From Eubacteriales bacterium (GTDB taxonomy: Bacteria > Bacillota > Clostridia > Peptostreptococcales > Anaerovoracaceae): DNA of 64,000 bases. The first letter of the stretch is position 1. Every line of letters begins with the position of its first letter. Location: positions 23,336-87,335 of the forward strand of contig JAQUYC010000005.1 in the NCBI GenBank assembly GCA_028692105.1, written 5' to 3'. The position numbers and the translations under genes are program-made. Below the pieces are notes generated by a model that was not told the origin of the DNA, ran no database searches, and saw nothing but the letters and a program-made list of their open reading frames with translations. Of this stretch, positions 1-11,286 are shown in pieces.

Positions 1-1115
1 TCAACCACACCGGGGCGAAAAACATTAGGTATAATATGATCCTCGCATAGTTCGTTATCCGGTATCATCTCTGCTATTGCATAGGCTGCCGCCACTTTCA
101 TCTTTTCTGTAATCTTAGCGGCTCTTACTGCCAATGCCCCTTTAAATATTCCGGGGAAAGCCAGCACGTTGTTGATCTGATTCGGCAAGTCAGAACGCCC
201 GGTTCCGACAATCCTGGCACCGGCCTTCTTTGCCGTTTCCGGCATTATTTCGGGCTCCGGGTTCGCCATGGCAAAAATAATCGGGTTCACCGCCATTGTC
301 TTTACCATCTCAGCTGTAAGTGTCTTCGGAGCAGAGACACCGATAAATATGTCACGCCCGCGTACCGCATCTTCCAAAGTGCCCGTAACTCCCTCTTTAT
401 TCGTAAGTTCTGCAAGCTCCTGCTCGCTCGGGCTCATATCTTTATTTGATTTCGATATAATTCCTTTTATATCGCAGATAACTATATCCTCTACACCTAA
501 TGCCGCAAGCATTTTAACAATAGCTGTACCTGCAGAACCCGCCCCGTTCACAACTATTTTCACTTCTTTGAACTGTTTCCCTAAAAGCTTCAGTGAGTTG
601 ATTACAGCGGCTGATACAACCACAGCTGTTCCATGCTGATCATCATGGAAAACCGGAATGTCTACAAGTTCCTGCAGTCTCCGCTCTATTTCAAAGCAGC
701 GCGGTGCTGAGATATCTTCCAGATTTATTCCTCCAAGGGTGGGGGCAATATTTTTCGCAATCAGTATTATCTCCTCAGTGTCCTGAGTCTCCAGGCATAT
801 TGGAAAGGCGTCGATATCCGCAAAGGCTTTAAAAAGCAAAGCCTTACCCTCCATTACCGGAATAGCCGCTTTAGCTCCGATATTTCCAAGGCCAAGCACT
901 GCTGACCCGTCACTGATTATCGCGACGGTATTTCCCTTAGATGTATATTTATATATTAGGTCAGGATCCCTGTTTATCTCTCTGCATGGTTCCGCAACCC
1001 CCGGGGTATATGCTATGCTCAGGTCATCTCTGGTCAAAAGAGGAACCTTGCTCACGACCGTAAGCTTGCCTCTGTTCATTTCGTGGAGCTTTAGTGACTC
1101 TTTGTAATAATCCAT
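1..1115 (-). CDS. NAD-dependent malic enzyme (partial, C-terminus beyond left edge)
   Basis: Reverse-strand translation [44 protein letters not shown]...[43 protein letters not shown]...[11 protein letters not shown]...[11 protein letters not shown], typical of malic enzymes. Open to the window edge. Confidence 0.93.
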   Translation of the reverse strand, partial: MDYYKESLKLHEMNRGKLTVVSKVPLLTRDDLSIAYTPGVAEPCREINRDPDLIYKYTSKGNTVAIISDGSAVLGLGNIGAKAAIPVMEGKALLFKAFADIDAFPICLETQDTEEIILIAKNIAPTLGGINLEDISAPRCFEIERRLQELVDIPVFHDDQHGTAVVVSAAVINSLKLLGKQFKEVKIVVNGAGSAGTAIVKMLAALGVEDIVICDIKGIISKSNKDMSPSEQELAELTNKEGVTGTLEDAVRGRDIFIGVSAPKTLTAEMVKTMAVNPIIFAMANPEPEIMPETAKKAGARIVGTGRSDLPNQINNVLAFPGIFKGALAVRAAKITEKMKVAAAYAIAEMIPDNELCEDHIIPNVFRPGVV

Positions 1116-1184
1116 ACTTCCTCCCATAACCGGTTTTCTTTAATATAAAAGTCTAACTATATAATTGCTAATAATAAATGCTAC

Positions 1185-1210
1185 AAGTGCCGCATTAATG
1201 AGCGGCACTT
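1185..1210. terminator. Hairpin AAGTGCCGC-ATTAATGA-GCGGCACTT between malic enzyme and glnS
   Basis: Perfect 9-bp inverted repeat; weak T-tract. Confidence 0.4.
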
Positions 1211-1276
1211 TCTTTGCTTGAGCTATCCATCAGTTTATTTTATAATTGACGGGCGTAGTTGTATATGATTGAATTA

Positions 1277-2941
1277 TTATTTCTTCCATGAACTCTTTAA
1301 ATCCACGATCTGGTTGAAAACCTTCTCCTTTTCATCTGTGAGATATTCGTCCGCTATATAATAGCCATGCCGGAAAAACTGATACCTTTCTCCTGCCTTA
1401 GCATCACTTAATGCAGGTTCCGCATATGCTTCAATGATTTGCATGGAGTCAGGATTCAGAATGCTTTCTCCCTTTTCATCCTCAATCATAAGATACCCAA
1501 AAGTTCTGATTTTTATTTTTACGGCCGACTTTACATCGACCCAATGTATAGTTCCCTTAACTTTTCTTTCGTTGAAACCGCTCCCGCTTTTTGTGGCAGG
1601 GTCATAGGTACATCTCAGTTCAATCACATTGCCTTCCGCATCCTTGACAACTTCACTGCATGTGATAAAATAAGCTCCCTTAAAACGAACTTCATTTCCC
1701 GGGAATAAACGAAAGTACTTCTTTTCGGGAATTTCCATAAAGTCATCCCTATCAACATAAAGCTCACGTGAAAAGCTGACCTTGCGGGTTCCTTTTGTTT
1801 CGTCTTCTTTACTGTTTTCTATATCCGCTTCCTCACTCTGATCTTCCGGATAGTTCGTGATCACTACTTTAAGCGGATTCATGACAACCATACGAGTCTC
1901 AACCTTGTCTTTGAGATCCTCCCTGATACAATGCTCCAACAGGGCAATATCTACCAGGCTGTTTGCCTTGGATACTCCGATTCTTTCACAAAAATCCCGT
2001 ATGGCTTCAGGTGTGCAGCCTCTTCTGCGCAATCCTGCAATGGTAGGCATTCTTGGGTCATCCCAGCCCTCCACATTTTTATTATCGACAAGGGCTTTCA
2101 GATATCGTTTGCTCATAACTGTATTTGTCAGGTTTAATCGGGCAAATTCGATCTGCTGCGGAGGCTGCTCCCATTCCAGTTCTCGAAGCACCCAGTCGTA
2201 AAGCGGTCTGTGGTCCTCAAATTCAAGAGTACAGATGGAATGAGTAATGCCCTCGATTGCGTCCTCGATTGGATGAGCATAATCATACATGGGATAGATG
2301 CACCATTGATTTCCTGTATTGTGGTGTTCGGCATGCGCAATCCTATAGATTACCGGGTCCCTCATATTGATATTCGGGGAAGACATATTTATCTTTGCGC
2401 GAAGCACCTTTTCACCATCTTGATAAATCCCCTTCCGCATTTTATCAAAGAGCTCAATGCTTTCCTCGATGCTCCTGTTCCGGTACGGGCTTTCTCTTCC
2501 CGGTTCTGTCAGTGTGCCTCTGTATTGTTTGATTTCATCGGCTGACAAATCACATACATAAGCCTTTCCCTTCTTAATAAGAGTTACTGCACATTCATAC
2601 ATTTTATTAAAATAATCGGATGCAAATAATAGCTTCTCCCATTGGAAGCCCAGCCATTTTACGTCAGCCTTTATTGACTCGACATATTCTGTATCTTCTT
2701 TCACCGGATTGGTGTCGTCAAAACGCAGATTGCATTTTCCGTTATATTTCTGTGCGGTGGTAAAATTAAGGCAGATGGATTTTGCATGTCCGATATGGAG
2801 GTATCCGTTTGGTTCCGGAGGAAACCTTGTGTAGACCCGCCCGCCATATGTCTGGTTTTCCAAGTCCTTATCTATAATGTTATGAATGAAATTTGATGAT
2901 ATCTGTTCACTGGCACCTTCTGCTTTTTCAATCTCAGCCAT
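1277..2941 (-). CDS. glnS: Glutaminyl-tRNA synthetase
   Basis: [55 protein letters not shown]; typical GlnRS motifs. Confidence 0.95.
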   Translation of the reverse strand: MAEIEKAEGASEQISSNFIHNIIDKDLENQTYGGRVYTRFPPEPNGYLHIGHAKSICLNFTTAQKYNGKCNLRFDDTNPVKEDTEYVESIKADVKWLGFQWEKLLFASDYFNKMYECAVTLIKKGKAYVCDLSADEIKQYRGTLTEPGRESPYRNRSIEESIELFDKMRKGIYQDGEKVLRAKINMSSPNINMRDPVIYRIAHAEHHNTGNQWCIYPMYDYAHPIEDAIEGITHSICTLEFEDHRPLYDWVLRELEWEQPPQQIEFARLNLTNTVMSKRYLKALVDNKNVEGWDDPRMPTIAGLRRRGCTPEAIRDFCERIGVSKANSLVDIALLEHCIREDLKDKVETRMVVMNPLKVVITNYPEDQSEEADIENSKEDETKGTRKVSFSRELYVDRDDFMEIPEKKYFRLFPGNEVRFKGAYFITCSEVVKDAEGNVIELRCTYDPATKSGSGFNERKVKGTIHWVDVKSAVKIKIRTFGYLMIEDEKGESILNPDSMQIIEAYAEPALSDAKAGERYQFFRHGYYIADEYLTDEKEKVFNQIVDLKSSWKK

Positions 2942-3074
2942 TTGATATTCCTCCTTGTGAATTTATCGTTTTTATTATAACATTGAATCTATCTATGTGC
3001 AAAAATTTATTAGGTTATTGATATTTCAGCTATAAATTGCTAAGATATGTAAATATAATGAGGCGGTGATATAT

Positions 3075-3533
3075 TTGGACACTATAGATTCTAAAATTTT
3101 AGAAGTTTTACAGGAAAATTCAAGGGTATCCATTTCTGATTTGAGTAAGCACGTTAACTTATCTTTATCAGCTGTCAGTGAACGGCTTAAGAAACTGGGG
3201 GCTTCAAATGTAATAGAGAAATTTACCGTCATTCTGGATCCCGTAGCATTTGGCCAGAGCTTATCCGTCTTAATGAATATAAGTCTTGAGAATCCCAGGG
3301 ATACCGAGGAGTTTTTCAATATTATCGACAAGGAACGCGAAGTTCTGGAATGTCATTATGTGACGGGCGAATATGATTATATATTACGTATAACAACGAA
3401 AAACACCGCCACACTTGAATCATTGATGAATAGGATAAAAGCCATCCCGGAAATCAAGAGAACTCAAACCAATGTTATTTTATCTACTCTAAAACAGCGA
3501 TACAGCGTATCTCCTCATATACCGGAAAAGTGA
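3075..3533 (+). CDS. Lrp/AsnC family transcriptional regulator
   Basis: LDTIDSKILEVLQENSRVSISDLSKHVNLSLSAVSERLKKL HTH and C-terminal RAM-like domain. TTG start at 3075 (or GTG at 3066). Confidence 0.9.
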   Translation: MDTIDSKILEVLQENSRVSISDLSKHVNLSLSAVSERLKKLGASNVIEKFTVILDPVAFGQSLSVLMNISLENPRDTEEFFNIIDKEREVLECHYVTGEYDYILRITTKNTATLESLMNRIKAIPEIKRTQTNVILSTLKQRYSVSPHIPEK

Positions 3534-3538
3534 AAACT

Positions 3539-3575
3539 TAAGGGTGTATCTTAAACGAGTTAAGATACACCCTTA
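3539..3575. terminator. Bidirectional terminator-like hairpin between convergent lrp-like and thiolase genes
   Basis: TAAGGGTGTATCTTAA-ACGAG-TTAAGATACACCCTTA, perfect 16-bp inverted repeat. Confidence 0.8.
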
Positions 3576-3633
3576 TTTATACATGATATGTTGTTATGTG
3601 TTGTTCTTAGTCTTGCCCCGTATGTTGGTTTTA

Positions 3634-4812
3634 TTATCTCTCTACCACAAGCGCAGATCCCTGACCGCCGCCGATACAGAGTGTTGCAAGTCCATATTTT
3701 GAATCTCTCTTAGCCATTTCATGGATCAGAGTAATCAGTATTCTTGCTCCGGATGCTCCGATTGGATGTCCAAGTGCAATCGCTCCGCCGTTTACGTTAA
3801 GTTTTGTATCATCAATTCCCAGTTCTTTGCCTACTGCTAATGCCTGAGCAGCAAAAGCTTCATTTGCTTCGATAAGGTCCATATCATTAATTGTCAAGCC
3901 GGCTTTTTCCAAAGCTTTTTTTGAAGAAGGAACAGGACCTACGCCCATGATTGAGGGATCAACTCCTGCAGAAGCATATGACTTAATCTTGCATAAGTAC
4001 TTCAATCCGAGTGAATCTGCTTTTTCTTTTGACATTACGATGAGAGCGGCTCCACTGTCATTGATACCTGATGCATTAGCAGCAGTAACGACTCCATCCT
4101 TTTTGAATGCAGGCTTCAATTTTCCTATACCTTCAGCGGTTGTCCCAAATTTAGGGAATTCATCAGTATCGAATACGATAGGATCTCCTTTTCTCTGTGG
4201 GATTTCTACCGGAGCAATTTCTTCTTTGAATTTACCTGCTTTGACAGCCGCTTCCGCTTTATTCTGAGACCATGCTGAAAACTTGTCAAGATCTTCTCTT
4301 GTCAAACCCCATTGCTCTGCAACATTTTCAGCTGTGATACCCATATGATAATTATTAAAAGCATCCCAAAGTCCATCTTTGATCATCATGTCAACCATCT
4401 TTGTGTCGCCCATTCTGGCGCCCCATCTTGCAGCTGGTACAGCATAAGCCGCCTGGCTCATGCTTTCTGCTCCTCCTGCAAGTACGCAGTCTGCATCTCC
4501 TGCTCTAATAATCTGAGCGGCAAGAGCAACACTTCTAAGTCCAGAACCGCAAACCTTGTTTAATGTCATAGCTGGTACTTCCTTTGGAATTCCTGCCGCC
4601 ATAGAAATCTGTCTTGCTACATTCTGTCCAAGTCCTCCCTGGAGAACACTTCCAAGAACAACTTCATCAATCATTGCAGGGTCTATTCCTGCTCTTTTAA
4701 TAGCTTCCTTCGCTGCAACAGCACCAAGTGTTACGGCATTAACATCCTTTAGTGATCCGCCAAAGCTTCCGATTGGAGTTCTGGCTGCACTGACAATTAC
4801 TACTTCTCTCAT
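3634..4812 (-). CDS. Acetyl-CoA acetyltransferase (thiolase)
   Basis: [23 protein letters not shown]...[16 protein letters not shown]...[20 protein letters not shown]...[14 protein letters not shown]. Start set at the ATG after AGGAGG. Confidence 0.95.
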   Translation of the reverse strand: MREVVIVSAARTPIGSFGGSLKDVNAVTLGAVAAKEAIKRAGIDPAMIDEVVLGSVLQGGLGQNVARQISMAAGIPKEVPAMTLNKVCGSGLRSVALAAQIIRAGDADCVLAGGAESMSQAAYAVPAARWGARMGDTKMVDMMIKDGLWDAFNNYHMGITAENVAEQWGLTREDLDKFSAWSQNKAEAAVKAGKFKEEIAPVEIPQRKGDPIVFDTDEFPKFGTTAEGIGKLKPAFKKDGVVTAANASGINDSGAALIVMSKEKADSLGLKYLCKIKSYASAGVDPSIMGVGPVPSSKKALEKAGLTINDMDLIEANEAFAAQALAVGKELGIDDTKLNVNGGAIALGHPIGASGARILITLIHEMAKRDSKYGLATLCIGGGQGSALVVER

Positions 4813-5062
4813 TGTAATCCTCCTATAGATCAATTCTTCTATTTAACATATAGGCATGAAAATCTCAAATCTTAATTTGTGAATTTTCAAGTCTAACCAA
4901 TAAAATAAAACCTTACTGCATAAAAAACACACGCAATATAATCATACCATGATTCCGGTAAAAAACAAGAGTTACGCAAAAAGTCGAAAAATTCAAATTT
5001 GGTAATCTATTACATCTCAAAAGTCCTTCAGGTGAAGTCTCTTTTTAACCATGTTTTTGGCT

Positions 5063-6001
5063 TTACAGATCTTCCTTAAATATTGCAATATGGCACTCTA
5101 CCAGCTTGCATGGCTTATATGACAGCTTTGCCTTTCGTAATCCGGGAATCCCCATATCCTCTTCTCTGTTTATGTATTTTATATGGGGTGCGACATGTTT
5201 GCTGAATTCATTGTTGATCAGCGGATAGAGTCCCCGATAGCTTATATTGGCTTTTTCAACGTGAACTGTTACTGTGTTCCTGTTCAATTGTCCCCCGATA
5301 CTCAATGCTTCAATCTTACCGTCGATAATGACGGCCGCAGCCATATATCCCACTGTTTCGATATTGTTTAAAACATCAACCATTGCAAGCTCTTCCATCT
5401 TCAGAAGTGCCATCTCGTGATCAGGTAAGTTTTTTCTTTCATTGAATTCCCGGATGAACTGCATCGCTTTTTCCGCCATTGCTGAAGTTAAATCCACATA
5501 TTCATACCGGTAGTTATTTAAAAAGTAATTTAAGTGGTTCTTTTTGCTGTGATACTCCCTGCCCTTAAGCTCTATTAAATCCCGCTTTCTATATAAGTAA
5601 TCGTAGTTCGGCCGATCATCAAAAAACTTCAGTTCGCCGGGTAATGCATTTTCGAGAATGTCCATCATTCGGAAAGGCATCAGCCTGATGCTGAACTTGT
5701 ATCCTTTTGATTCAAAAATTTGCTTTGCCTCTTTGATCGTATCCCTTAATGATTCCGAATCATAGGTGCCGGTTTTAGTGAGGGGCGGAAACAAGAAAGG
5801 CTCTTTTTTTTCTGTTTCAAGATGGCTGAGTCCTGCAATGCAAAGATAGTCTCCTATGATCTGCCAACTGAAGTAATTGATATTTTTCCACATATAAAGT
5901 GACGTAAAGGATAGTCCTGAGGTACAGTAATCAAACCCGCCAAGATATTCCTCAAGTATAGGCCTTTCTTCTATTGTGATACGATTTTCAAGCATGAACA
6001 T
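5063..6001 (-). CDS. DUF2156-like (phosphatidylglycerol lysyltransferase C-terminal-like, GNAT fold) protein
   Basis: ITIEERPILEEYLGGFDYCTSGLSFTSLYMWKN...HSKKNHLNYFLNNY...NREEDMGIPGLRKAKLSYKP, typical of the DUF2156 family. Confidence 0.8.
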   Translation of the reverse strand: MFMLENRITIEERPILEEYLGGFDYCTSGLSFTSLYMWKNINYFSWQIIGDYLCIAGLSHLETEKKEPFLFPPLTKTGTYDSESLRDTIKEAKQIFESKGYKFSIRLMPFRMMDILENALPGELKFFDDRPNYDYLYRKRDLIELKGREYHSKKNHLNYFLNNYRYEYVDLTSAMAEKAMQFIREFNERKNLPDHEMALLKMEELAMVDVLNNIETVGYMAAAVIIDGKIEALSIGGQLNRNTVTVHVEKANISYRGLYPLINNEFSKHVAPHIKYINREEDMGIPGLRKAKLSYKPCKLVECHIAIFKEDL

Positions 6002-6020
6002 ATTCGATTGCCTTTCTATC

Positions 6021-6608
6021 TCATTTCACTAACGCTGAAATCTGCTTGAACCCCGATTCCTTCGAACCTATTAACAGTTCAAACAGAATAGATTCAAATG
6101 TTGTGCCGACAGCCCCGGCATCACCCATTCTGCGTTGTGAATATTTTTTGTCCTCGTTGTTTCTTGAAGATATACAGTCATTGGCGACAAAAACCGTATA
6201 CCCATTATCCAGTAGATCTATTACAGTTTGCTGTACACAAACATGAGCCTCGACCCCTGCAATGATCACGGTTTTTCTTCCCAGTTTTTTTAATGCCTGC
6301 ACGAACTCAGGTTCAGCCATGGAGCTGAAGCTTGTCTTTTCGATGATTTGAAATGCTTCCGATTCAGCCGTCTCTTCAAGGGGTTCGTTTAAAGCCGCAA
6401 GAATATCTGCAACAGTTGGACCTAATCCCTTTGTATACTGTTGTGTTATAATGACAGGCACTCCTAAAATCCTGCACCCTTTTATAAGCTTGGCCGCTGC
6501 TGCCTCTACTCCCTCTTTATTTTTCATTGCCGGCATGAGCTTCTCCTGAAAATCAATCGCTACCAGTACTGTATCCTCTTTTTTTAATCTTTGTACTTTA
6601 TTCCCCAT
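6021..6608 (-). CDS. Isochorismatase family cysteine hydrolase
   Basis: VLVAIDFQEKLMPAM...VPVIITQQYTKGLGPT...VIIAGVEAHVCVQQTVIDLLDNGYTVFVANDCISSR. Start overlaps the end of surE by 25 nt. Confidence 0.9.
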   Translation of the reverse strand: MGNKVQRLKKEDTVLVAIDFQEKLMPAMKNKEGVEAAAAKLIKGCRILGVPVIITQQYTKGLGPTVADILAALNEPLEETAESEAFQIIEKTSFSSMAEPEFVQALKKLGRKTVIIAGVEAHVCVQQTVIDLLDNGYTVFVANDCISSRNNEDKKYSQRRMGDAGAVGTTFESILFELLIGSKESGFKQISALVK

Positions 6609-7354
6609 GACTTTACCTCCTCAATTAATTTATAGCTCGTGAGATCATAATGCAGCGGAGTTATGCTGGCATAGCCGTCCTGCATTGCAATGACGTCAAT
6701 ATCTCCGGGTAAATCTTCATAAACGACCGGTATCCCTGAATACCAGTATTCCATTTCACCATTTTCTCCATTTTTCGGTTCAAACCATTCTTCATATTCT
6801 CTCGCTCCGAGGCGGGTTACTTTCATTCCCTTAATTTCTGAAACCGGAAGATTCGGTACATTAATATTTAAAACAGTATTGGAATTAATTCTCCCTGTCG
6901 CTGCCTTTACTGTTCTGACAGCAAGATCACAAGCTGCCTCAAATGTGAGCGGGAAATGATCATTAACTGAAACGGCAATCGCAGGAAGTCCGCAGATACA
7001 CCCTTCGATTGCAGCGGAAACCGTTCCCGAATAAAGAGTATCTGTTCCCAGATTTCCTCCATGGTTAATTCCTGAACATACCATATGGATTTTTACACCC
7101 TGTTCCGTAAGCATTTTTAAACCCAGCTTAACACAATCCGCAGGTGTCCCTGTAAACTCCCAGGCTTTTTTTGCATTTGGGAATTCAACTTCACGCATAA
7201 CAATCGGTTTTCCTATGGTTATTCCGTGTCCGCAGGCACTGCGCTGCATATGCGGTGCGCACACATAGATGTTGGCGACCTGCGACAGGGCGCGCGTTAA
7301 TTCTTTAATGCCCTTTGCATTGATCCCATCATCGTTAGCTACTAATATATTCAT
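6584..7354 (-). CDS. surE: 5'/3'-nucleotidase SurE
   Basis: MNILVANDDGINAKGIKELTRAL...GTPADCVKLGL...SGINHGGNLGTDTLYSGTVSAAIEG. Confidence 0.95.
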   Translation of the reverse strand: MNILVANDDGINAKGIKELTRALSQVANIYVCAPHMQRSACGHGITIGKPIVMREVEFPNAKKAWEFTGTPADCVKLGLKMLTEQGVKIHMVCSGINHGGNLGTDTLYSGTVSAAIEGCICGLPAIAVSVNDHFPLTFEAACDLAVRTVKAATGRINSNTVLNINVPNLPVSEIKGMKVTRLGAREYEEWFEPKNGENGEMEYWYSGIPVVYEDLPGDIDVIAMQDGYASITPLHYDLTSYKLIEEVKSWGIKYKD

Positions 7355-7530
7355 TATAGACCTCCATTTTCATATCCCTAAATATCTATTATACCACCAG
7401 TTTTCCATTTTTAAAACAAAACACCCTTATTGCCCACGCTGCCGCGATTCTCAGTCGTTATTAGTTCTTGTAAATATTTGTTTTTTTGGTTACAATAAAT
7501 TATAAATCGATAACAAAAAGGGGGGATCAA

Positions 7531-9108
7531 TTGAGAAATGCGTTGATTTTACAGCTTAAAGAAGCTATTGCTTCGTTACTGCCGATTATCATAATAGTTT
7601 TATTTCTTGACTTTACAGTAGTACCTATGCCATTTCACATTCGCAGCTCATTTTTGATCGGCTCTCTGCTTTTAATTATAGGTATGAGTCTTTTCACATT
7701 TGGGGCTGAAGTTGCTATGATTCCTATGGGAGAACATATAGGAAGCCAGCTTACAAAATCTCGAAGTCTTCCTCTTTTAGTCGGGGTAAGTCTGGCAATG
7801 GGCACCATGGTCACCCTTGCCGAACCTGATCTTCAAGTATTAGCAGGACAAGTGCCCTCTATTCCGAAAGCAATTTTGATTGTAACTGTAGCAGTCGGAG
7901 TGGGTATATTTTTAATTGTTTCTCTGCTGCGCATCCTTTTCCGGTGGAAGTTAGCTCATCTTCTAATTCTTATTTATCTGGCAGCGTTTGCAATCGGTGC
8001 CTTTACTTCTGAAACATACTTGGCAATAGCTTTTGATGCGGGAGGTGTCACTACCGGCCCTATTACGGTTCCATTTATTCTTGCATTAGGGATAGGTGTC
8101 TCTGCGGTCCACGGAAGTAAAAGCTCTGATGATAGCTTCGGGCTGCTTGCCCTTTGTTCCGCAGGACCGGTGATTGCTGTAATCATTTTGGGAATATTTT
8201 TTGATTCATCCGGCACAGGAAGCATTTTCTACGCGAAGACGAAAAATGCGGAAAATATAGCAGAGATTTTTCAGCTATTTAATAATAACTTTCCTGTCTA
8301 TCTTAAAGAAATCGTTATTTCACTTATGCCCATTGTCTTGTTTTTCGCTGTCTTTCAGTTGATTTACTTAAAGCTTCCGAAAAGCCAGATAATAAAAATT
8401 ATCGTCGGTATCTTTTATACCGCTGCAGGGCTGATTCTTTTCCTTACAGGGGTGAACACCGGCTTTCTTCCTATGGGATTATTTATCGGGGAATACCTGG
8501 GCGGAGTTTCATATAACTGGATTTTGATACCGCTTGGTATGCTTGTGGGTTTTTTTATTGTAGCAGCAGAGCCTGCTGTTCATGTTTTAAACAATCAGGT
8601 AGAAGAGATTACTGGAGGTTCGATTTCTAAGAATGCAATGCTTTGGAGTTTATCCATAGGAGTTTCCATCTCAGTTGGCCTTGCCATGATTCGGGTTATT
8701 TACGGACTGAGTATCTGGTATTTTCTGTTCCCCGGCTATATTTTGGCATTAATCCTGACCTTTTTTGTTCCCAAGGTATTCATAGCAGTCGCTTTTGACT
8801 CCGGAGGTGTCTCTTCGGGAACTATGACAGCAACATTTTTACTTCCCTTTGCAATAGGCACCTGTATAGCTGTAGGCGGCAATATAATGACTGACGCTTT
8901 TGGAATTATTGCAATGGTCGCGATGGCACCTTTAGTCACTATACAGGTTATGGGATTGATATATAAAATTAAGATCAGAAGTACGGAAGAAGAAGAAGAA
9001 GAAATCATCGGCGACATTTCGGAAGAGACGGAAGATTATGCAAGGTGTCCCGGAGAAGAAGGTCTTGCCGGTACTTCAGGTGATAATGAGTACGTGGATC
9101 TGGAATAA
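7531..9108 (+). CDS. DUF1538 family membrane protein (putative transporter), copy A
   Basis: Polytopic protein with duplicated motifs AEPDLQVLAGQVP / AEPAVHVLNNQVE and AIAFDAGGVTTGPITVPF / AVAFDSGGVSSGTMTATF. TTG start after AAGGGGGG (ORF track starts at 7486). Confidence 0.8.
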   Translation: MRNALILQLKEAIASLLPIIIIVLFLDFTVVPMPFHIRSSFLIGSLLLIIGMSLFTFGAEVAMIPMGEHIGSQLTKSRSLPLLVGVSLAMGTMVTLAEPDLQVLAGQVPSIPKAILIVTVAVGVGIFLIVSLLRILFRWKLAHLLILIYLAAFAIGAFTSETYLAIAFDAGGVTTGPITVPFILALGIGVSAVHGSKSSDDSFGLLALCSAGPVIAVIILGIFFDSSGTGSIFYAKTKNAENIAEIFQLFNNNFPVYLKEIVISLMPIVLFFAVFQLIYLKLPKSQIIKIIVGIFYTAAGLILFLTGVNTGFLPMGLFIGEYLGGVSYNWILIPLGMLVGFFIVAAEPAVHVLNNQVEEITGGSISKNAMLWSLSIGVSISVGLAMIRVIYGLSIWYFLFPGYILALILTFFVPKVFIAVAFDSGGVSSGTMTATFLLPFAIGTCIAVGGNIMTDAFGIIAMVAMAPLVTIQVMGLIYKIKIRSTEEEEEEIIGDISEETEDYARCPGEEGLAGTSGDNEYVDLE

Positions 9109-9161
9109 CCTTAAGCCATAATGCCAGGCTAAGAAGCAGAATGTTTAGGCGAGGAGCTTTC

Positions 9162-10895
9162 ATGAAAAATCAATTTATTTTAAAAACAAAAGAATCTCTG
9201 ATATCTGTACTTCCCATTACATTTATTGTCTTGCTGATCAATTTTACAATAGCGCCAATGCCTTTAGTCATTCGTGGTCTTTTTCTTTTAGGCGCAATAC
9301 TGCTCATCTTGGGGATGGGTTTATTTACTTTAGGAGCAGATATGGCTTTGATGCCGATGGGCGAGCAAATCGGTTCTGTGCTGACAAAATCCAGAAAGTT
9401 ATATTTTCTTATAGGTATTTCTCTGATAATGGGGATTATGGTAACTGTTGCAGAACCTGATCTTCAAGTCCTGGCTGAGCAGGTGCCGACAATACCGAAT
9501 CATATCATCATCCTTGCTGTTGCTGCAGGATTAGGTGTTTTTCTTGTTCTTGCGATACTTCGCATTATATTTCAATGGAGATTATCCTATTTGCTGATCG
9601 GTTTATATATTGCAGTGTTCATTTTGAGTGCTTTTGTTCCGGAAGATTTTGTCGCAATTGCCTTTGGCTCCGGAGGGGTGACAACGGGACCGATTACTGT
9701 TCCTTTTATTCTTGCCCTTGGGATTGGTATTTCTTCCGTTCGAGGTGGGAAAAGCTCTCATGATGACAGCTTCGGACTTGTAGCTTTATGTTCTGTCGGA
9801 CCGATTTTGGCTGTTATGCTGCTTGGAATATTTTATGATACATCTCATATGCAAACTGCCAAAAGCTTGCCTGATGCAAAAAATCTACTTGACCTTTTCC
9901 GTTTATTCGGAGAAAGTTTCCCTGAATATTTTAAAGTGGTTGGATTAGCACTTATGCCTATTGTCGGTTCTTTTATCCTGTTTCAGATTTTTGCCCTCAA
10001 ACTGCCAAAAATTAAATTGGTCAAAATGGTCATCGGGAGTATCTATACCTACCTTGGTCTGGTCTTGTTTCTGACCGGAGTAAACGTGGGCTTCCTCCCT
10101 GCCGGTAGCTTTATCGGTGCTTCTATAGGAGAACTTGATTACAACTGGATATTAATTCCTTTGGGGATGATCATGGGTTTCTTTATCGTTGCTGCAGAAC
10201 CGGCAGTACATGTATTAAACGATGAGGTTGAAGATATGACCGCAGGTGCAATCTCCAAAAATTCAATGCTATTGAGTTTATCTATCGGTGTTGCGATTTC
10301 TGTTGGGTTTGCCATGATTCAAGTCCTTACCGGAATAGATATTTTTTATATCCTTATACCCGGTTATATCATTGCTTTGGCGCTAACCTTTTTTGTACCG
10401 AAAATATTTACAGCTATCGCTTTTGACTCAGGCGGTGTAGCTTCCGGTCCTATGACCGTTGTATTTCTTCTTCCTTTTACCATGGGCGCCTGCAAGGCAG
10501 TCGACGGTAATATACTCCGCGATTCCTTTGGTGTCGTAGCGATAGTGGCTATGGCACCCCTTATCACGATACAGGTCATGGGTTTGATCCACGAAATAAA
10601 GATTAAATACACCAGCAAAGAAGAAGCGGAAGTATTTGAAGAGATCACCGAAGAAATGGAAGACAAAGAAATTATAGCTTTGTATAATAGGCTTTATGAT
10701 AAGCCAGAATCCTATTTGCGGACGGATGATTTTGGATATATTGATAATAAAAAAAGTAGTAGTGACCTTTTTGGGGAAAAGCATTATAATGATGTGACTA
10801 ACGATAATGAATATATAAATTTTGAAGATTATGAAAAAATGGTACTGCCTGAGGATTTTGATTATCCAGTAAATAAACCAGAAAATGAACGATAG
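9162..10895 (+). CDS. DUF1538 family membrane protein (putative transporter), copy B
   Basis: Close tandem paralogue of the preceding ORF with the same duplicated motifs. ATG at 9162 follows GAGGAG. Confidence 0.8.
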   Translation: MKNQFILKTKESLISVLPITFIVLLINFTIAPMPLVIRGLFLLGAILLILGMGLFTLGADMALMPMGEQIGSVLTKSRKLYFLIGISLIMGIMVTVAEPDLQVLAEQVPTIPNHIIILAVAAGLGVFLVLAILRIIFQWRLSYLLIGLYIAVFILSAFVPEDFVAIAFGSGGVTTGPITVPFILALGIGISSVRGGKSSHDDSFGLVALCSVGPILAVMLLGIFYDTSHMQTAKSLPDAKNLLDLFRLFGESFPEYFKVVGLALMPIVGSFILFQIFALKLPKIKLVKMVIGSIYTYLGLVLFLTGVNVGFLPAGSFIGASIGELDYNWILIPLGMIMGFFIVAAEPAVHVLNDEVEDMTAGAISKNSMLLSLSIGVAISVGFAMIQVLTGIDIFYILIPGYIIALALTFFVPKIFTAIAFDSGGVASGPMTVVFLLPFTMGACKAVDGNILRDSFGVVAIVAMAPLITIQVMGLIHEIKIKYTSKEEAEVFEEITEEMEDKEIIALYNRLYDKPESYLRTDDFGYIDNKKSSSDLFGEKHYNDVTNDNEYINFEDYEKMVLPEDFDYPVNKPENER

Positions 10896-10909
10896 AGGAG
10901 GAAACAGAC

Positions 10910-11269
10910 ATGGAAGAGGGGAAACAGCCTGCGGTAAAAAGGATAAAGCTGCTCGTTGCAATCGTTGATCGCGGGAAAGGAGATACTGTTGCAGAAATCC
11001 TTAGAGACAGCGGAGTTACTTTTAATATGATCGCACCTGCTGCTTGCGATTCCGGCTCCGATATTATGGATGTTCTGGGGCTGTCCAACCAGGAGCGAGA
11101 TATGATATTGAGCGTTGTGACTGAAGATAAGGTGCCGGCTGTAATGCAAAAACTCCTTTATAAACTGGATCTTGATGAGCGGGGAAACGGGATAGCATTT
11201 ACTATTCCGATTATCGGAGTAAGCGGACCAAAGGCATTACGCTATATGTCCGGCGATTTTGAACAATAA
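10910..11269 (+). CDS. PII-family (GlnB-like/PII-NG-like) protein 1
   Basis: RIKLLVAIVDRGKGDTVAEILRDSGVTFNMIAPAACDSGSDIMDVLGL...AFTIPIIGVSG; PII-like ferredoxin fold pattern, 119 aa, no canonical uridylylation T-loop. Confidence 0.75.
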   Translation: MEEGKQPAVKRIKLLVAIVDRGKGDTVAEILRDSGVTFNMIAPAACDSGSDIMDVLGLSNQERDMILSVVTEDKVPAVMQKLLYKLDLDERGNGIAFTIPIIGVSGPKALRYMSGDFEQ

Positions 11270-11286
11270 GAAAGAGGTGGATTCAC

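Noticed and set aside
268-639. Plus-strand ORF of 123 aa
   Set aside because: Antisense to clear malic enzyme coding sequence; no RBS or family resemblance.
10428-11149. Several minus-strand ORFs (177, 96, 95 aa) over the DUF1538/PII junction
   Set aside because: Antisense to well-supported genes, no family features.
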